Program-made: the position numbers and the translations under genes
NCBI GenBank assembly: GCA_977006965.1
Contig: OZ345364.1
Coordinates: 1 to 64,000 of the forward strand
Direction of reading: 5' to 3'
Source of the DNA: Phymatolithon calcareum
Lineage: Eukaryota > Rhodophyta > Florideophyceae > Hapalidiales
Length of the DNA stretch: 64,000 nt
In this document: positions 14,201-24,714 of the stretch, in pieces
Numbering within the stretch: the stretch's first letter is position 1
Layout: each line of letters starts with the position of its first letter
The notes under the pieces: generated by a model
Seen by the model: the letters and a program-made list of their open reading frames with translations, nothing else
Told to the model about the DNA's origin: nothing
Databases searched by the model: none

Positions 14201-15614
14201 CCAGAAGTCACGAAAGAATATACCTAGGATATACAAGAGTTTGACGGACTTGAAGGTGGAGGTGGAGTGGGAGTGAAAAAAGGGATACGGTGGGACTATT
14301 CCGAAGTGAAATTCGACGCTGAGCCCGAATCTGGACTCAGAATGGGACGTGCAGTAAGAGATCATGGTGTATACAACAAATAAAGTGTCGTCAAGGTCGT
14401 CTATGACTCCACAATCCATGCACAAAGACGGCAGACGAAATGTACATGGCGAAGATAAGCTCTGAACAGGTTGTTAAGGGTGGAGAAGGTGTTGAGAGAG
14501 TATGTGGACTGGTCTGAGTCGATTTGAGAGAGTTTGAAATTTTGGTCAAGGTAGTCACCTCGCTGGCGAAGAAGACGCGGGACACCGACATGACGGGGAT
14601 GACGTTGTAACATGTTTTAGAGGTTGGGGAAGGTGTTGGGAGAGTATGTGGACTGGTCTGAGTCGATTTGAGAGCGTTTGAAATTTTGGTCAAGGTAGTC
14701 ACCTCGCTGGCGAAGAAGACGCGGGACACCGACATGACGGGGATGACGTTGTAACATGTTTTAGAGGTTGGGGAAGGTGTTGGGAGAGTATGTGGACTGG
14801 TCTGAGTCGATTTGAGAGCGTTTGAAATTTTGGTCAAGGTAGTCACCTCGCTGGCGAAGAAGACGCGGGACACCGACATGACGGGGATGACGTTGTAACA
14901 TGTTTTAGAGGTTGGGGAAGGTGTTGGGAGAGTATGTGGACTGGTCTGAGTCGATTTGAGAGCGTTTGAAATTTTGGTCAAGGTAGTCACCTCGCTGGCG
15001 AAGAAGACGCGGGGCACCGACATGACGGAGATGAGTCCAAAAGACGTTCTTGATGGTGGGGAAGGTGTTGGGAGAGTATGTGGACTGGTCTGAGTCGATT
15101 TGAGAGCGTTTGAAATTTTGGTCAAGGTAGTCACCTCGCTGGCGAAGAAGACGCGGGACACCGACATGACGGAGATGAGTTCAAAATACGTTCTTGATGT
15201 TGGGGAAGGTGTTGGGAGAGTATGTGGACTGGTCTGAGTCGATTTGAGAGCGTTTGAAATTTTGGTCAAGGTAGTCTCCCTCTCGGTAGGGAGGACGCGG
15301 GACACAAACATGACGATGATGACCGGAAAACATGTGGAGTAGGATGGTAAAGATGATGGGACAGTGGTTATGGCGTTTGGTTGCCAGTGGAAGACGCTGA
15401 GGAGGTTTGTTACTTCTGGGTCCGCGTTTCCAGCCTGTTTTCGCAGGTTGTTACTTCTGGGTCCGCGCACAGAGGCCATTTGGAGGGGGTGCCCTGTAGA
15501 GGCCAAAAACGCGGACCCAGAAGTAACAGTTTTAAATGGTCAAAATAGGATTTTGTCGATTGTTTGAGTAAGTGGCACATTTGGACCCAGAAGTCACGAA
15601 AGAATATACCTAGG
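2202..15614. repeat. Subtelomeric higher-order satellite (144-bp units plus 666-bp spacer)
   Basis: The base unit is 144 bp. It comes in two main variants that differ in about 25 bases after the shared GACATGACGG: type A runs on with GGATGACGTTG, type B with AGATGAGTCC. Blocks of 9, 8, 12, 13, 14 and 5 units are separated by a spacer, and the block-to-block distance is 666 + 144n in every case (1961, 1818, 2394, 2538, 2682, 1386; the first is one base short because of an A-run). The array begins mid-unit at the left with two further units and ends abruptly inside NLR copy 1. Units are nearly identical, which points to recent homogenisation by unequal exchange or conversion. Because 144 is divisible by 3, minus-strand frames of up to 803 codons stay open, for example 11709-14120; I regard these as by-products. 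Confidence 0.93.
2672..2747. repeat. 76-bp inverted-repeat element in satellite spacer, copy 1
   Basis: The motif TTACTTCTGGGTCCGCG (2672-2688) faces its exact reverse complement at 2731-2747, so the 76-bp segment has perfect 17-bp inverted ends. A third, direct copy sits at 2631-2647 and a degenerate inverted one near 2803-2818. Identical 76-bp segments lie at 4633-4708, 6451-6526, 8845-8920, 11383-11458, 14065-14140 and 15451-15526, one per spacer. It could be a miniature transposon captured in the satellite, or a structured site. The core TTACTTCTG also occurs in the inverted ends of the MITE at 55074-55559. Confidence 0.8.
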
Positions 15615-16551
15615 GAAAAAATGGAGACATTCGTCCCGAACAGTAATACCAGCTACCAAGCGAGGGTCTTTCGATAATCGCGAAAAACACCCCGTCCAAG
15701 GCCGCAACCATGCCCCGCGGGCGCTCTCTTCCGTGCTCCAGATGAACCTTTCGACAATTCTAACTTCGGACTCCGAATAACGTCCATTTAGCATTTCCTC
15801 ACGAAGTCGTCCCAAAACATGCCATTGCAATTGATCGCCAAAATACACATGCTCTGGAACATGCTGAGAAACTCGCTCCAACAAATGGATACATGCAAGG
15901 TACGATTGCCAGTGCTGTCCGCCACAATAAATTATCTCTGACCGGGCGTGCATAAAATCAGAGACAATTCCATCTCGACCATGAACCGCACCACGACCAC
16001 GCAGCCACCGAAAATCAGTCAATAGTCGAAACATCTCATTTGCTGCCTTGACTGGACAATCTTTGCATGCTTCACGCAGGTGACTGAAAAAGTCGTGCCC
16101 AAGATGCGTGCTTAATGACTTTGAAGGTACATAGCCGCTCTGATGAAAAGCAAGCGGACGCCCAATCGATGCCACTGACTCTAGGTCCGAACGTTGACTC
16201 GCATCGTGAGAGGAGAAGTAGGTGCCCATTAACGGACGCACGTGAACCATCGGCTTTGTCGAAAGAGCGCGAAACATCGGCGCAATACGAGTATTGCAAA
16301 TCATGTAGACTGAACACCGCATCATCATTGGTGCCAACATGTCGCTCAATCCGCCCCAAGCCCAAATTTTCATACATTTCGGCAAGATCTTCCGCTTCGT
16401 CGGCTGACTTCAAGTGCCACAGATGACATAGTATTTCAAATGAAAACTGTGTCGCCGACTTTTCCATCGCCTCCAAAGCTGCGTATCGAGAGCTTAACAA
16501 GTTATCTGAAAACTCCTCGTAGCAGGCGGTAAATTGAGCACCGCGATCAGC
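15615..16551 (-). pseudogene. NLR copy 1, 3' continuation (broken, truncated by satellite)
   Basis: This continues the same protein beyond the stop that ends the 733-codon frame of NLR copy 1. The first block (to about 16140) stays in frame after a TAA at 16552-16554. A frameshift near 16140 then moves coding to another frame, which reads to the satellite. The translation matches NLR copy 2 through the region after NB-ARC: LHDLQYSYCADVSR, RLLTDFRWLRGRGAVHGRD and WLRPWTGCFSRLSKDPR all have near-identical partners there. This region probably corresponds to the winged-helix and linker part of a STAND ATPase. The gene ends where satellite sequence begins (shared up to 15614), so the WD40-like C-terminus seen in copy 2 is missing. 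Confidence 0.8.
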
Positions 16552-18753
16552 TTATCCATCAATACAAGTTTGAAACATTTCACAGTCCCTCTCGGATTCG
16601 TCCAAGTACTTGAGACTCTCAGAAATCTCAGCATGCAACCCGCGATGTCTTACGGCGGACTTCACTTTCTTCCCATAAGACTGGGAAATTAGGCTCTCCA
16701 CCTTGCCTTCAATGCGCAATAAGACAGCTTCGGCACCACTTCCACGCGCACGAATTAAACGCGCTATCGTCGCAATTGCCAAAGGAATTCCACAAGATAG
16801 CTTCAGAGCTCGTTTTCGAATACGTACATCGCTTTCAGTGGACTCATCCGTAAGAGAATCCATTCGTGCCCTTTTCTCTGGACGGGCATAGCTATCGAAG
16901 GTCTCTTCAACACGATCGTCTCGATAATAGTCGTACAGTGCCTTCGCAGTTTCCCAGTCATAACCATTTTCCTCTTCCACATTAAGGCGACCAAGGCAAA
17001 CACGCTCCACGCCGGGAGCCGAAGACAAGTCATTAAACCTTGTCGACATCACCACCACGCTTCCAGAACAAGACACAATCTTGGACAGTTCCGTCATCCA
17101 GTCTTCCACATTTGAATCAGACGCCGGTTTCCAGATATTATCAATCACAAGCAGAATGCGGTGTGAGGAAAAGAATTCACGCGCAAGGCTCACTCCATCT
17201 TCAACGTCCCCTGCCTTGCGAATCTCTTTGGTGGTTAAACGTCCCCACAAGTATGCAACAATGCCCGCGATTCTTTTCTTGACCTTAGCGTCCGAAACGC
17301 CTGGACCTAGTGAGAGCCACAATATAGCACCATCACTAAAATACTTTCGTACATCTGGATCTGCGCACAGAAGCTTGCAAACACTAGTCTTGCCGATGCC
17401 TCCTTCGCCACTCACTGATGCAACAGCCACCCGACTCACGGGGTCATCAGCAACTGCATTGCCCCCTCGCGCAGGAATAACCTCATCACTGTGAGATTGC
17501 CGTGGAAGGACATGACGTTTGAGTTGTGCAAGTGTTGTTGATGCAGCTTCAAACAACAGACCTTGCATGAGCTGAGCCGCATCCGGAAAAAAAGGATTAA
17601 ATTCATCAACTTCATCTTTTTGAGCCTCCACTTTCCCAATCCTTGTTTGTGCCTCTGAAAGATCGCATCTTATCTTGTTTACGGCGTCCTTCACTTCTGC
17701 TAATTCTTTCAAAGTAGAAACTTCAAACAAGAGTTCCGTTACACCTTCGACCTTCCCTTCAAGTTCCTTGATATCCTCAGCGTCCCACACACGCTTGACC
17801 CAGGGTCTTAAGAGATACTGCTCCACATTGGCGGCAGCGTCCCATGACTTGGAAATGACATTGAATACCTCCTCCACCAACTTCTCGTTTCGGAACCCGG
17901 ATCTCAAAATTTCGACGAAACATTCCAATAGCACTAGAGATGCTCCATGTAGTTCCTTTAGCGCAGCCGCAAGCTTACCCCTGCCTTCGTGCTCCTTGCC
18001 TATGAGCAGCGCAGTGCTTCCCGTCAACGAAACAACAGAGAATACACATCCAACAACACCGATTGCGCAAAAAGTTTCAGCCAAATCCTTCACGGCTTGC
18101 GATGCACCGGCTAGCGATTGCCCGAACTCGGAGGACCAGTTGACCGGTTTTGTAATAGTCTCAAACATGGACCACAATCGCTTCGCCCATCTCGTTCTTG
18201 ATTTCGCCCTCTCATGCACAGGATTATCGAATAAAATGATTCCGCGAGCAACGTCGGAGACGGAACGATTGAATCCGGTATCCGGATTGTTCGAACGAAT
18301 CTCTGCCATAATATGATCCCGAAGAACGGAGAGGGGGGCCACGCGTAGGCGCAAGACTGCGAGCCAATTGTTGCGTTCTTCAACACTCTCGGCAAAAAGT
18401 ACGATGCTCTTCTTACCTTCAGTGATTCTAACAGCGGCGCCAGTTGAATCACTGTCATACGATGCAACGCGGGACGAGACCACTTGATGAAACGGAGTTA
18501 CAAGGAAGTCAACGCGCCGTAATGATTCGGGCATTCGCTCCAGCTTAAGACAGAACGTTGGTTTTCGGAAGGAAAGAAGAGATGAAGGCGGGTCTCGACC
18601 GGGTTTGACGGGGAGTAGACGCAGATCGGATGAGAGCGAGACATAGAAGTAGACGGGCTTCAAATCGCAGTCCGCTTCGGCCGTGCCCATGACGACCCGC
18701 ATACGCGGAAACGACGTGGAAGACGTGGTAGAGGATGGCGGCGAGGATGACAT
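16552..18753 (-). CDS. NLR-like STAND ATPase, PH-like + helical + NB-ARC (copy 1)
   Basis: A 733-codon frame starting at an ATG (18751-18753) that aligns with the start of the paralog at 23635 (MSSSPPSSTT versus MSSSQPSSST). Residues 30-140 look like a PH domain: strands, then a final helix containing FAESVEERNNWLAVL. Residues 228-252 are a hydrophobic segment (GVVGCVFSVVSLTGSTALL) inside a helical region that resembles MLKL/HeLo-type N-termini. NB-ARC follows: P-loop GEGGIGKTS at 449-457, Walker B RILLVIDNIW at 532-541, VVVMSTRF at 566-573, and GLPL-type CGIPLAIATI at 654-663. Proteins of this class sense a ligand, bind ATP and oligomerise to trigger defence or cell death. The frame ends at TAA, but the same frame goes on coding downstream and the paralog suggests a Gln there, so the product is probably truncated. 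P-loop and Walker B residues are intact. Domain calls come from motif reading only. Confidence 0.82.
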   Translation of the reverse strand: MSSSPPSSTTSSTSFPRMRVVMGTAEADCDLKPVYFYVSLSSDLRLLPVKPGRDPPSSLLSFRKPTFCLKLERMPESLRRVDFLVTPFHQVVSSRVASYDSDSTGAAVRITEGKKSIVLFAESVEERNNWLAVLRLRVAPLSVLRDHIMAEIRSNNPDTGFNRSVSDVARGIILFDNPVHERAKSRTRWAKRLWSMFETITKPVNWSSEFGQSLAGASQAVKDLAETFCAIGVVGCVFSVVSLTGSTALLIGKEHEGRGKLAAALKELHGASLVLLECFVEILRSGFRNEKLVEEVFNVISKSWDAAANVEQYLLRPWVKRVWDAEDIKELEGKVEGVTELLFEVSTLKELAEVKDAVNKIRCDLSEAQTRIGKVEAQKDEVDEFNPFFPDAAQLMQGLLFEAASTTLAQLKRHVLPRQSHSDEVIPARGGNAVADDPVSRVAVASVSGEGGIGKTSVCKLLCADPDVRKYFSDGAILWLSLGPGVSDAKVKKRIAGIVAYLWGRLTTKEIRKAGDVEDGVSLAREFFSSHRILLVIDNIWKPASDSNVEDWMTELSKIVSCSGSVVVMSTRFNDLSSAPGVERVCLGRLNVEEENGYDWETAKALYDYYRDDRVEETFDSYARPEKRARMDSLTDESTESDVRIRKRALKLSCGIPLAIATIARLIRARGSGAEAVLLRIEGKVESLISQSYGKKVKSAVRHRGLHAEISESLKYLDESERDCEMFQTCIDG

Positions 18754-19834
18754 AGTGGACGGAAGAGCGAGAAGAGGAATGGATCTCGGCTATGGTGCAG
18801 GTGGTTGGGGGCGCAGTGGTGAGGCCTTCGCCAGAGGCTGTGCGCATGGATGTGCTGCCGAAAGTGTAGCGGTGTGCCGGAAATCAGTTTCCGGGCCCTG
18901 TTGTACGAGAGCATTGTTTCGCTGCGAAAAATTGTGCCGAAAACAATTTCTGTACAGTGGCACAGAGATATATGATCATAAAATCCACGTCGACTGAATG
19001 AGTGGACTTCCACCGCCCTCTTTGCAGTCGATCTAGACCAGCAATTATGCTGGATATGGTTGGAGGATAGAGAAACTTTCTCTTTCACTTGCATCAGGTT
19101 TTACGGACACATGCAGATGCAGGAAATGACGGCTCCATATCTGTGAAACCGATGATGCTTCCGTTAGTGAGTGTGTGCTCGGTGTGCGCTAGGTGTGAGG
19201 GGTGCTACTGTAAGATCTTGACCGAGGGGTCGCTCAACCTTTAATCACGGTTTTACTGACGGTCCCTAACGGAGGACAGACAATGTATAGCGAAGTAGCA
19301 AGATGTTTAATCGGTTGCGTGTATCGCTGCCAAGTAAAAGAATTTCTCTTGTAGCTATTGTTTCACGCTTCTTGGGCGCCAGTTTTCTCGTTTGTCGTTT
19401 AACGCTCATAGAAGCATGGTGCGGTCAATGGGTATAGAAATTAGTTACAGTTGTCCTATTGTTCGCAAGGCGAAGGGAAATAGGACAGTGAATTGGACCA
19501 GATGAAAGCTTACTTCTGTGCTGCCATTACCCATTGGAGCAGCACCTGGCGTACACACTGCAGCTCGTCCGTCATGACGACCGCTACGAGGGCGAGCGGC
19601 ACTCGTCACATAGAATGTGGTCCTTCTTCACACTGGTAGCATTGAAATTACACGAAGGTTTGTGACAATGGCAAAAGGAGCGTGCGAGGGACGGACGTTC
19701 AAAGACTTCGCTGAACCCAACCAAGAAACAATTCCTGACGCCAGCACCGCGGAAAATCCTCCTGACGAAAAAGAAACCTTCGTCGGCAGGGGGTGCCGGC
19801 TGGGTAGCGTGAACGACGTGCGCGGTGAGGTCCG
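18754..19834. other. Intergenic region between NLR copies
   Basis: About 1.1 kb holding the upstream region of NLR copy 1. The roughly 50 bases before its ATG resemble those before the ATG of copy 2, so the duplication included 5' flank. No promoter element, gene or RNA stands out. Confidence 0.5.
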
Positions 19835-22800
19835 TCAAAGGCAGCTACCTCCACTGCTCTCTGACGCAACATCCCATATTTCCACTCCGGTCCTCAATTC
19901 AACAGGCAATGAGCCGGATCGAGAAAGAGCAATGGAACGAATACCGTCTCCAGCATCGTGCGTGGTGGGCTTCAAGTCAGAAGCACCTTCTCCTATAGTC
20001 TTTCAGAAATAGAGCGTACTATCGGATGCAGCTACAACGGAATCTCCCGACTGGCAAATCGCCACTTTTACCAAAGGCCAGGGCAGAGGCACAGAAAACC
20101 TTCAAATCGCCTCATACAAAAGCGAATCATCTCCACCTTCACGCTTCCAAAGCATCACGCGCCCCTCCTCGACTTCCATGGCAACCCGATGGCCACTTTC
20201 AGACACAGATAAAGACACGATCGCTCCTCGTTCAGAAAACTGATAATCACCAGACACAGATAGTTTTCCATCTTTCTCTGTTGTGACTTTTGTCACATGT
20301 ACCGTCCCCATGGTTCAAGAGAATACACAATACGACCCTTCACGCTCGCAAGTAGCCACAGCAACACGCCACGGTGAAAAAGACAGATTTACATGCAGCG
20401 CAAGATTCGTCGACAGTATATTGTGGATTCGAAAACCTTTCAGAATTCCAAGTGTTTCAACTCCGAGTTGTGCAATAGGAAAATGGTTCGATCCCTTCCC
20501 CGAAACAGAAAGTTCAGATAAAAAGCGACGGTCCTTCGATAGACGCGGAAAACACCCACTTCGTGGACGCAACCAAATTCCACGGACGTTCTTTTCCGTG
20601 CTGCTCATCAAATTCTCAAAAAGTCCAGCTTCAAACTCAGAATGAAGCACGTTCAGCTTTTCTTCCTGAAGTCTTCCCACAATGTTCCACGCCAAATCCG
20701 CCTCGCAACTAGAGTATGCATCCTCTGGAGCTAGCAAAGCAACTCGCTGCAACAAATAGAGAGGTGCGAGATAGGATAGCAACTGCTGCTAGTCACATTC
20801 CCTGATAGCTCGACGGGCTTTCAAAAAATCAATGCAAACCCCCTCTCGACCATGCGCGGCACCGCGACCGCGTAGCCATGGAAAGTGAGTCAACAGCATC
20901 ACCATCTCGTTACATGCTTGAATTGGACAAGCCAAGCTCGCTCTATACAGGTGATTAAACAGGTTTCGCCCAAGATGCTGCCTTGCAGACCTTGCAGGCA
21001 CCATCGGTCGTGCATGTGGACCCTGGGGGCGCTCTGAAGGAAAGCATACTGACGCCCAATCTACCCCAGTGTCTTTCGGCCCGGTGTTGCTTCTACCGAA
21101 AGTTGACTCGCATCCTGAGAGGAGAAGGAGATGACCATTGACGGAAGCACTGGGACCATCGCCTTTGATGTCGAAAGCACGCGAAACATCGGCGCAATAC
21201 GAGTACTGCAAATCATGTAGAATGAACACTGCCTCGTCACTGGACTCGCCATGTCGCTCGATCCGCCCCAGTCCCACGTTTACAAACATTTGGGAAAGCT
21301 CTTCTGCTTCGAATGCTGACTGCAGATGCCACAGATAACGTAGTACTTCAAGTAGAAATTGCGTCGCCGACTTATCCATTGCCTCCAGAGAAACATATCG
21401 CGAGCTCACAGGCTTGTCCGAAAACGACTTGTAGGTCGCGGGAAACTGGGCAACGCGATCAGTCTGTCTATCCACCGGGGGGAAGCGAAATATATCATGA
21501 TTGCGCTTCGCTTCGTCCAGAAAGTTGAGTCTCTCCGACATAACAGCATGGATCTCTTCGTGGCCCACATATGGAAAAGCGTCTTCCCCGGACGATTTGG
21601 CTGCTAGGCCACCCGCCTTGCTCTCAATAGACGAGAGAAGAAATTCGGCTGCGCCAATACCACGTTCACGAATTAAACTCGCAGTCATCGCAATTGCCAA
21701 GGGAACGCCACAAGAGAACTTCAGTCCTCGTCGTCGAACTGAATCCTCTGCACGAGCATGGATTCCTGCACGTTTCTGAGGTCCGACAGAGCTATAACGA
21801 TCTTTTCGATGATAGTCGTACAGCTCCTTCGCGATTCTCCAATCCGGACTGTTGTCTCTTTCCAAATCAAGGCGACCAAGGCGGACACTCTTCATGCCGG
21901 CAGCAGAGGACAGGTCATCGAATCTTGTCGACATCACAACCACACTTCCATGACAAGAAGCAATCTTAGATAGTTCCGTCAACCAGTCTTTCACTTTCGA
22001 ATCAGCGGTAGGTTTCCAGACGTTTTCGATCACAATCAGTATGCGGTGCGAAGAAAAGAACTCATGCGCAAGGCCCACTGCATCTTAAACGTCCCCTGAC
22101 TTGCGAATCTCTTTGGCGGCTGAGCTTCCGCCGCAATCTGCAACAGTTGTGGCAATTCTTTTCCTGACCTTAGCGTCCGACACACCGCGACAAAGCTCAA
22201 GCCACAATATTGCACCACCGTCAAAATGCTTCACCACCCTCGAGTCCGCGCACAGGAACCTGCAAGCACTTGTCTTGCTAACCCCTCCTTCGCCGCTCAC
22301 TGATGCGACCGCCACTCGACTCACGGGGTCATCAGCAACTGAATTGCTTCCCTGTGCAGGTCTAATCTCATCACGGCGAAATTGCCATGGCAGGACATAG
22401 CCTTTCAGCTCGGAAAGTGTTCGTTCGGCAACTCCAGGCAACAAGCCCTTCATGAGCTCGGCGCAACCAGGGAAGTATGGCTCAAATTCATCAATCCCGG
22501 CGCGAATTCTCTTTTGCACATCGTCAGCGATAGATCTCGTCTCCCTCGCATCGTCATTCACTTCAACAATACACTCCTTCACCTCATCAACATCCTTTCT
22601 CACTTCGCCAAAATCTTCCTCCACTTCGGCAACCGCGTTTAGAGTACCAACTACAAGCAATCGCTTTGTTACAGCTTCGACTTTTTCCTCAAGCTCCTTG
22701 ATCTCTTTAGCGCCCCAGGCGCGCTTGACCTAAGGTTCCAACAGATACTGCCCCACGTTTACGGCAGCTTCCCACGACTCGGAGATGACGTTGAACACCT

Positions 22801-23635
22801 GCTCTACCAACACCTCGTTCTGGAATTCGGACCTTATGATATTCACAAAACATTCCAACAGCGATCGAGACGCATCACGCAGCTTCCTTTGCGCAGCCGC
22901 CAGCTTGTCTCTGCCTACACGCTCCTCAGCTATCAGCAGTACAGCGCTTGCTGTCAACGAGATAATCGAGAATACACTTCCGACCACCGCGATTCCACTA
23001 AACGGCTCCGCCAAATCTTTCACCTCTTTTGATGCACCGGCTAGTGCACGCATTAGCCCTGTGGTACAATCGATCGGTTTTTTGCCAGTCTCACACAGTT
23101 CCCACAATCGCTTCGCCCATCGTGTCGTTGATTTCGCCCGCTCGTTCTCCGGTTTATCGAAATCAATGATGCCACGAGCAACGTCATGGACGGAAATATT
23201 GAATCCAGGAATCAGATTGTTCGAACGAATCTCAGCCATGATATGCTCGCGAAGCACGGAGAACGGCGCCACACGCATACGCAGGGCTTTGAGCTAATTC
23301 TCTCGTTCCTTTGCATTCCCAGAGTAGAGCACCACACTCTTCTTACCTTCAGTGACGATAAATCCGTTGTCGAATGAGTCATTGCTATAACGCTTGACAC
23401 GGTCGGCGACCACATTGCCAAATGCAGTACCAGGTGATACGTCTTCCATTCGACTGAGCTTGAGACAATGCGTGGCCTTGCCATCCCGAAAGCAACTCAA
23501 GGATGAGGGCTTATTTCGAAATGGGAAGTTTTCAAACGATCGAGCGATTTGGAACTGCCATAGACGGCTCGCATACGAGGAAACGACAGGGGAGAGCGTG
23601 GAGGAAGTGGAAGAAGATGGCTGCGAGGACGACAT
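19835..23635 (-). pseudogene. NLR-like gene, PH-like + helical + NB-ARC + WD40-like (copy 2, decayed)
   Basis: A tandem paralog of the NLR at 16552-18753, about 1,270 codons, read almost entirely in one frame. In-frame stops lie at 23294 (TAG, Trp in copy 1), 22730 (TAG, Trp), 22085 (TAA, Glu), 20789 (TAG), 20315 (TGA), 20102 (TGA), 20003 (TGA, probably Trp) and 19835 (TGA). The frame also slips twice between about 23505 and 23595 in the PH-like region. The hydrophobic helix (GIAVVGSVFSIISLTASAVLL) and GLPL motif are kept, but the P-loop reads GEGGVSKTS: the Gly before Lys is Ser. After the NB-ARC and linker come WD40-like blades, such as AIVSLSVSESGHRVAMEVEE ending VMLWKRE (20315-20102) and GIRSIALSRSGSL ending GVEIWDVASE (19950-19850). 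This APAF1-like order is inferred from motifs. The ATG is at 23633-23635. Confidence 0.83.
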
Positions 23636-24714
23636 GGTGGTTGGAGAGGCGAGAAAAAGGAATGGGTCGTGCTTGAGGTGGCTATGGGTGAACGTGCAGA
23701 GGCAAGACGTAGGCGAGGGGCAGTGTTCATGGGGATGCGGGGGAAAGCGAGACGAGCTGCTGCTACCGATTCCTTGGCATTTTTGCTGCCGCCCATTGCT
23801 GTGTTGAAGAAAATTATCTCACGCACAGTTTCACGTCGATATATGCATTGACATGAAAAATAGGGCTCGATCCGGATGGATCCATCTGGGGGGTGCGGGA
23901 AATATCGAAAAGAGACAAGTTCGGGAACAAGCACATCAAATATCAAAACTAAAACCACGTGGAATGTGTTTCATTTGCCGAACCTGCTGTGGGACATCTG
24001 CTATGGAAAAGGATGCACATAAAGCCCTCTAGGACAGATTGCTGATGCATAGACACGTGGAATGTTTCGTAAAACTTGGCTCGACTTGTGATATTCGGCG
24101 TGCCGTCAACGCTAAATAAATTTCGAAAGTTTTGCCTCGCTTTGGTTTAAGGCAGAGGTTAAAGAGCGAGAGTTCGGTCGCCATTGAGAGAGACTAGTAG
24201 TTGTGCCACGTATTTAGTAGGTATTTCTGTGCTGCTCATGGACATGGAACAGAAACGCTAAAATTCCTGGATGACATGGGCAAAAGAAGTCGTCCAGTTT
24301 GCCAAACTTTTGCCGAAAGTGCGAAATTTCGCAGTTTTGACTTTAGCTTTCGGCGACTTCTTTTTTAGATTTTAGTGAACTATTTCAGAAACATGGTTAA
24401 GTTCAATCTTGCATACCAGGTTTTGGCCTAAAAACGAAATAAAGCGATTCTAACTATTAACTTTCGCCGCGGAAAGATTCTCAATGACTGTATTCGTTAA
24501 TTTAGCTGAATATAAGTTTTGCGAAAGTTTAGGGGCCGTAAATCGAGTTCCGGAACTCAGGGCACGTAACTTGGAATTGTACTGACTGCCGAGCAAGGTC
24601 CACTTTCAAATGCATCTTTTCAAAAATATAACACAATATCTGTTGTAAGGCAGCCCCAAATCAATGTTCAGAATCTAGTCTCATTTGGAAAAGCTCGCGC
24701 TACTTACGCAGATA
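23636..24714. other. Gene-free stretch upstream of NLR copy 2
   Basis: The first 100 bases resemble the 5' flank of NLR copy 1. The rest is AT-richer and holds no frame or repeat I recognise, apart from a pair of CACGTGGAATGT-type motifs near 23955 and 24055. Confidence 0.45.

Noticed and set aside
2202-15614. CRISPR-like array
   Set aside because: Units are contiguous 144-bp tandem copies without unique spacers, and no cas genes are present in this eukaryotic window.
17675-18316. 213-codon plus-strand frame opposite NLR copy 1
   Set aside because: Antisense shadow of the NLR coding strand; the minus-strand reading has conserved motifs and a paralog.
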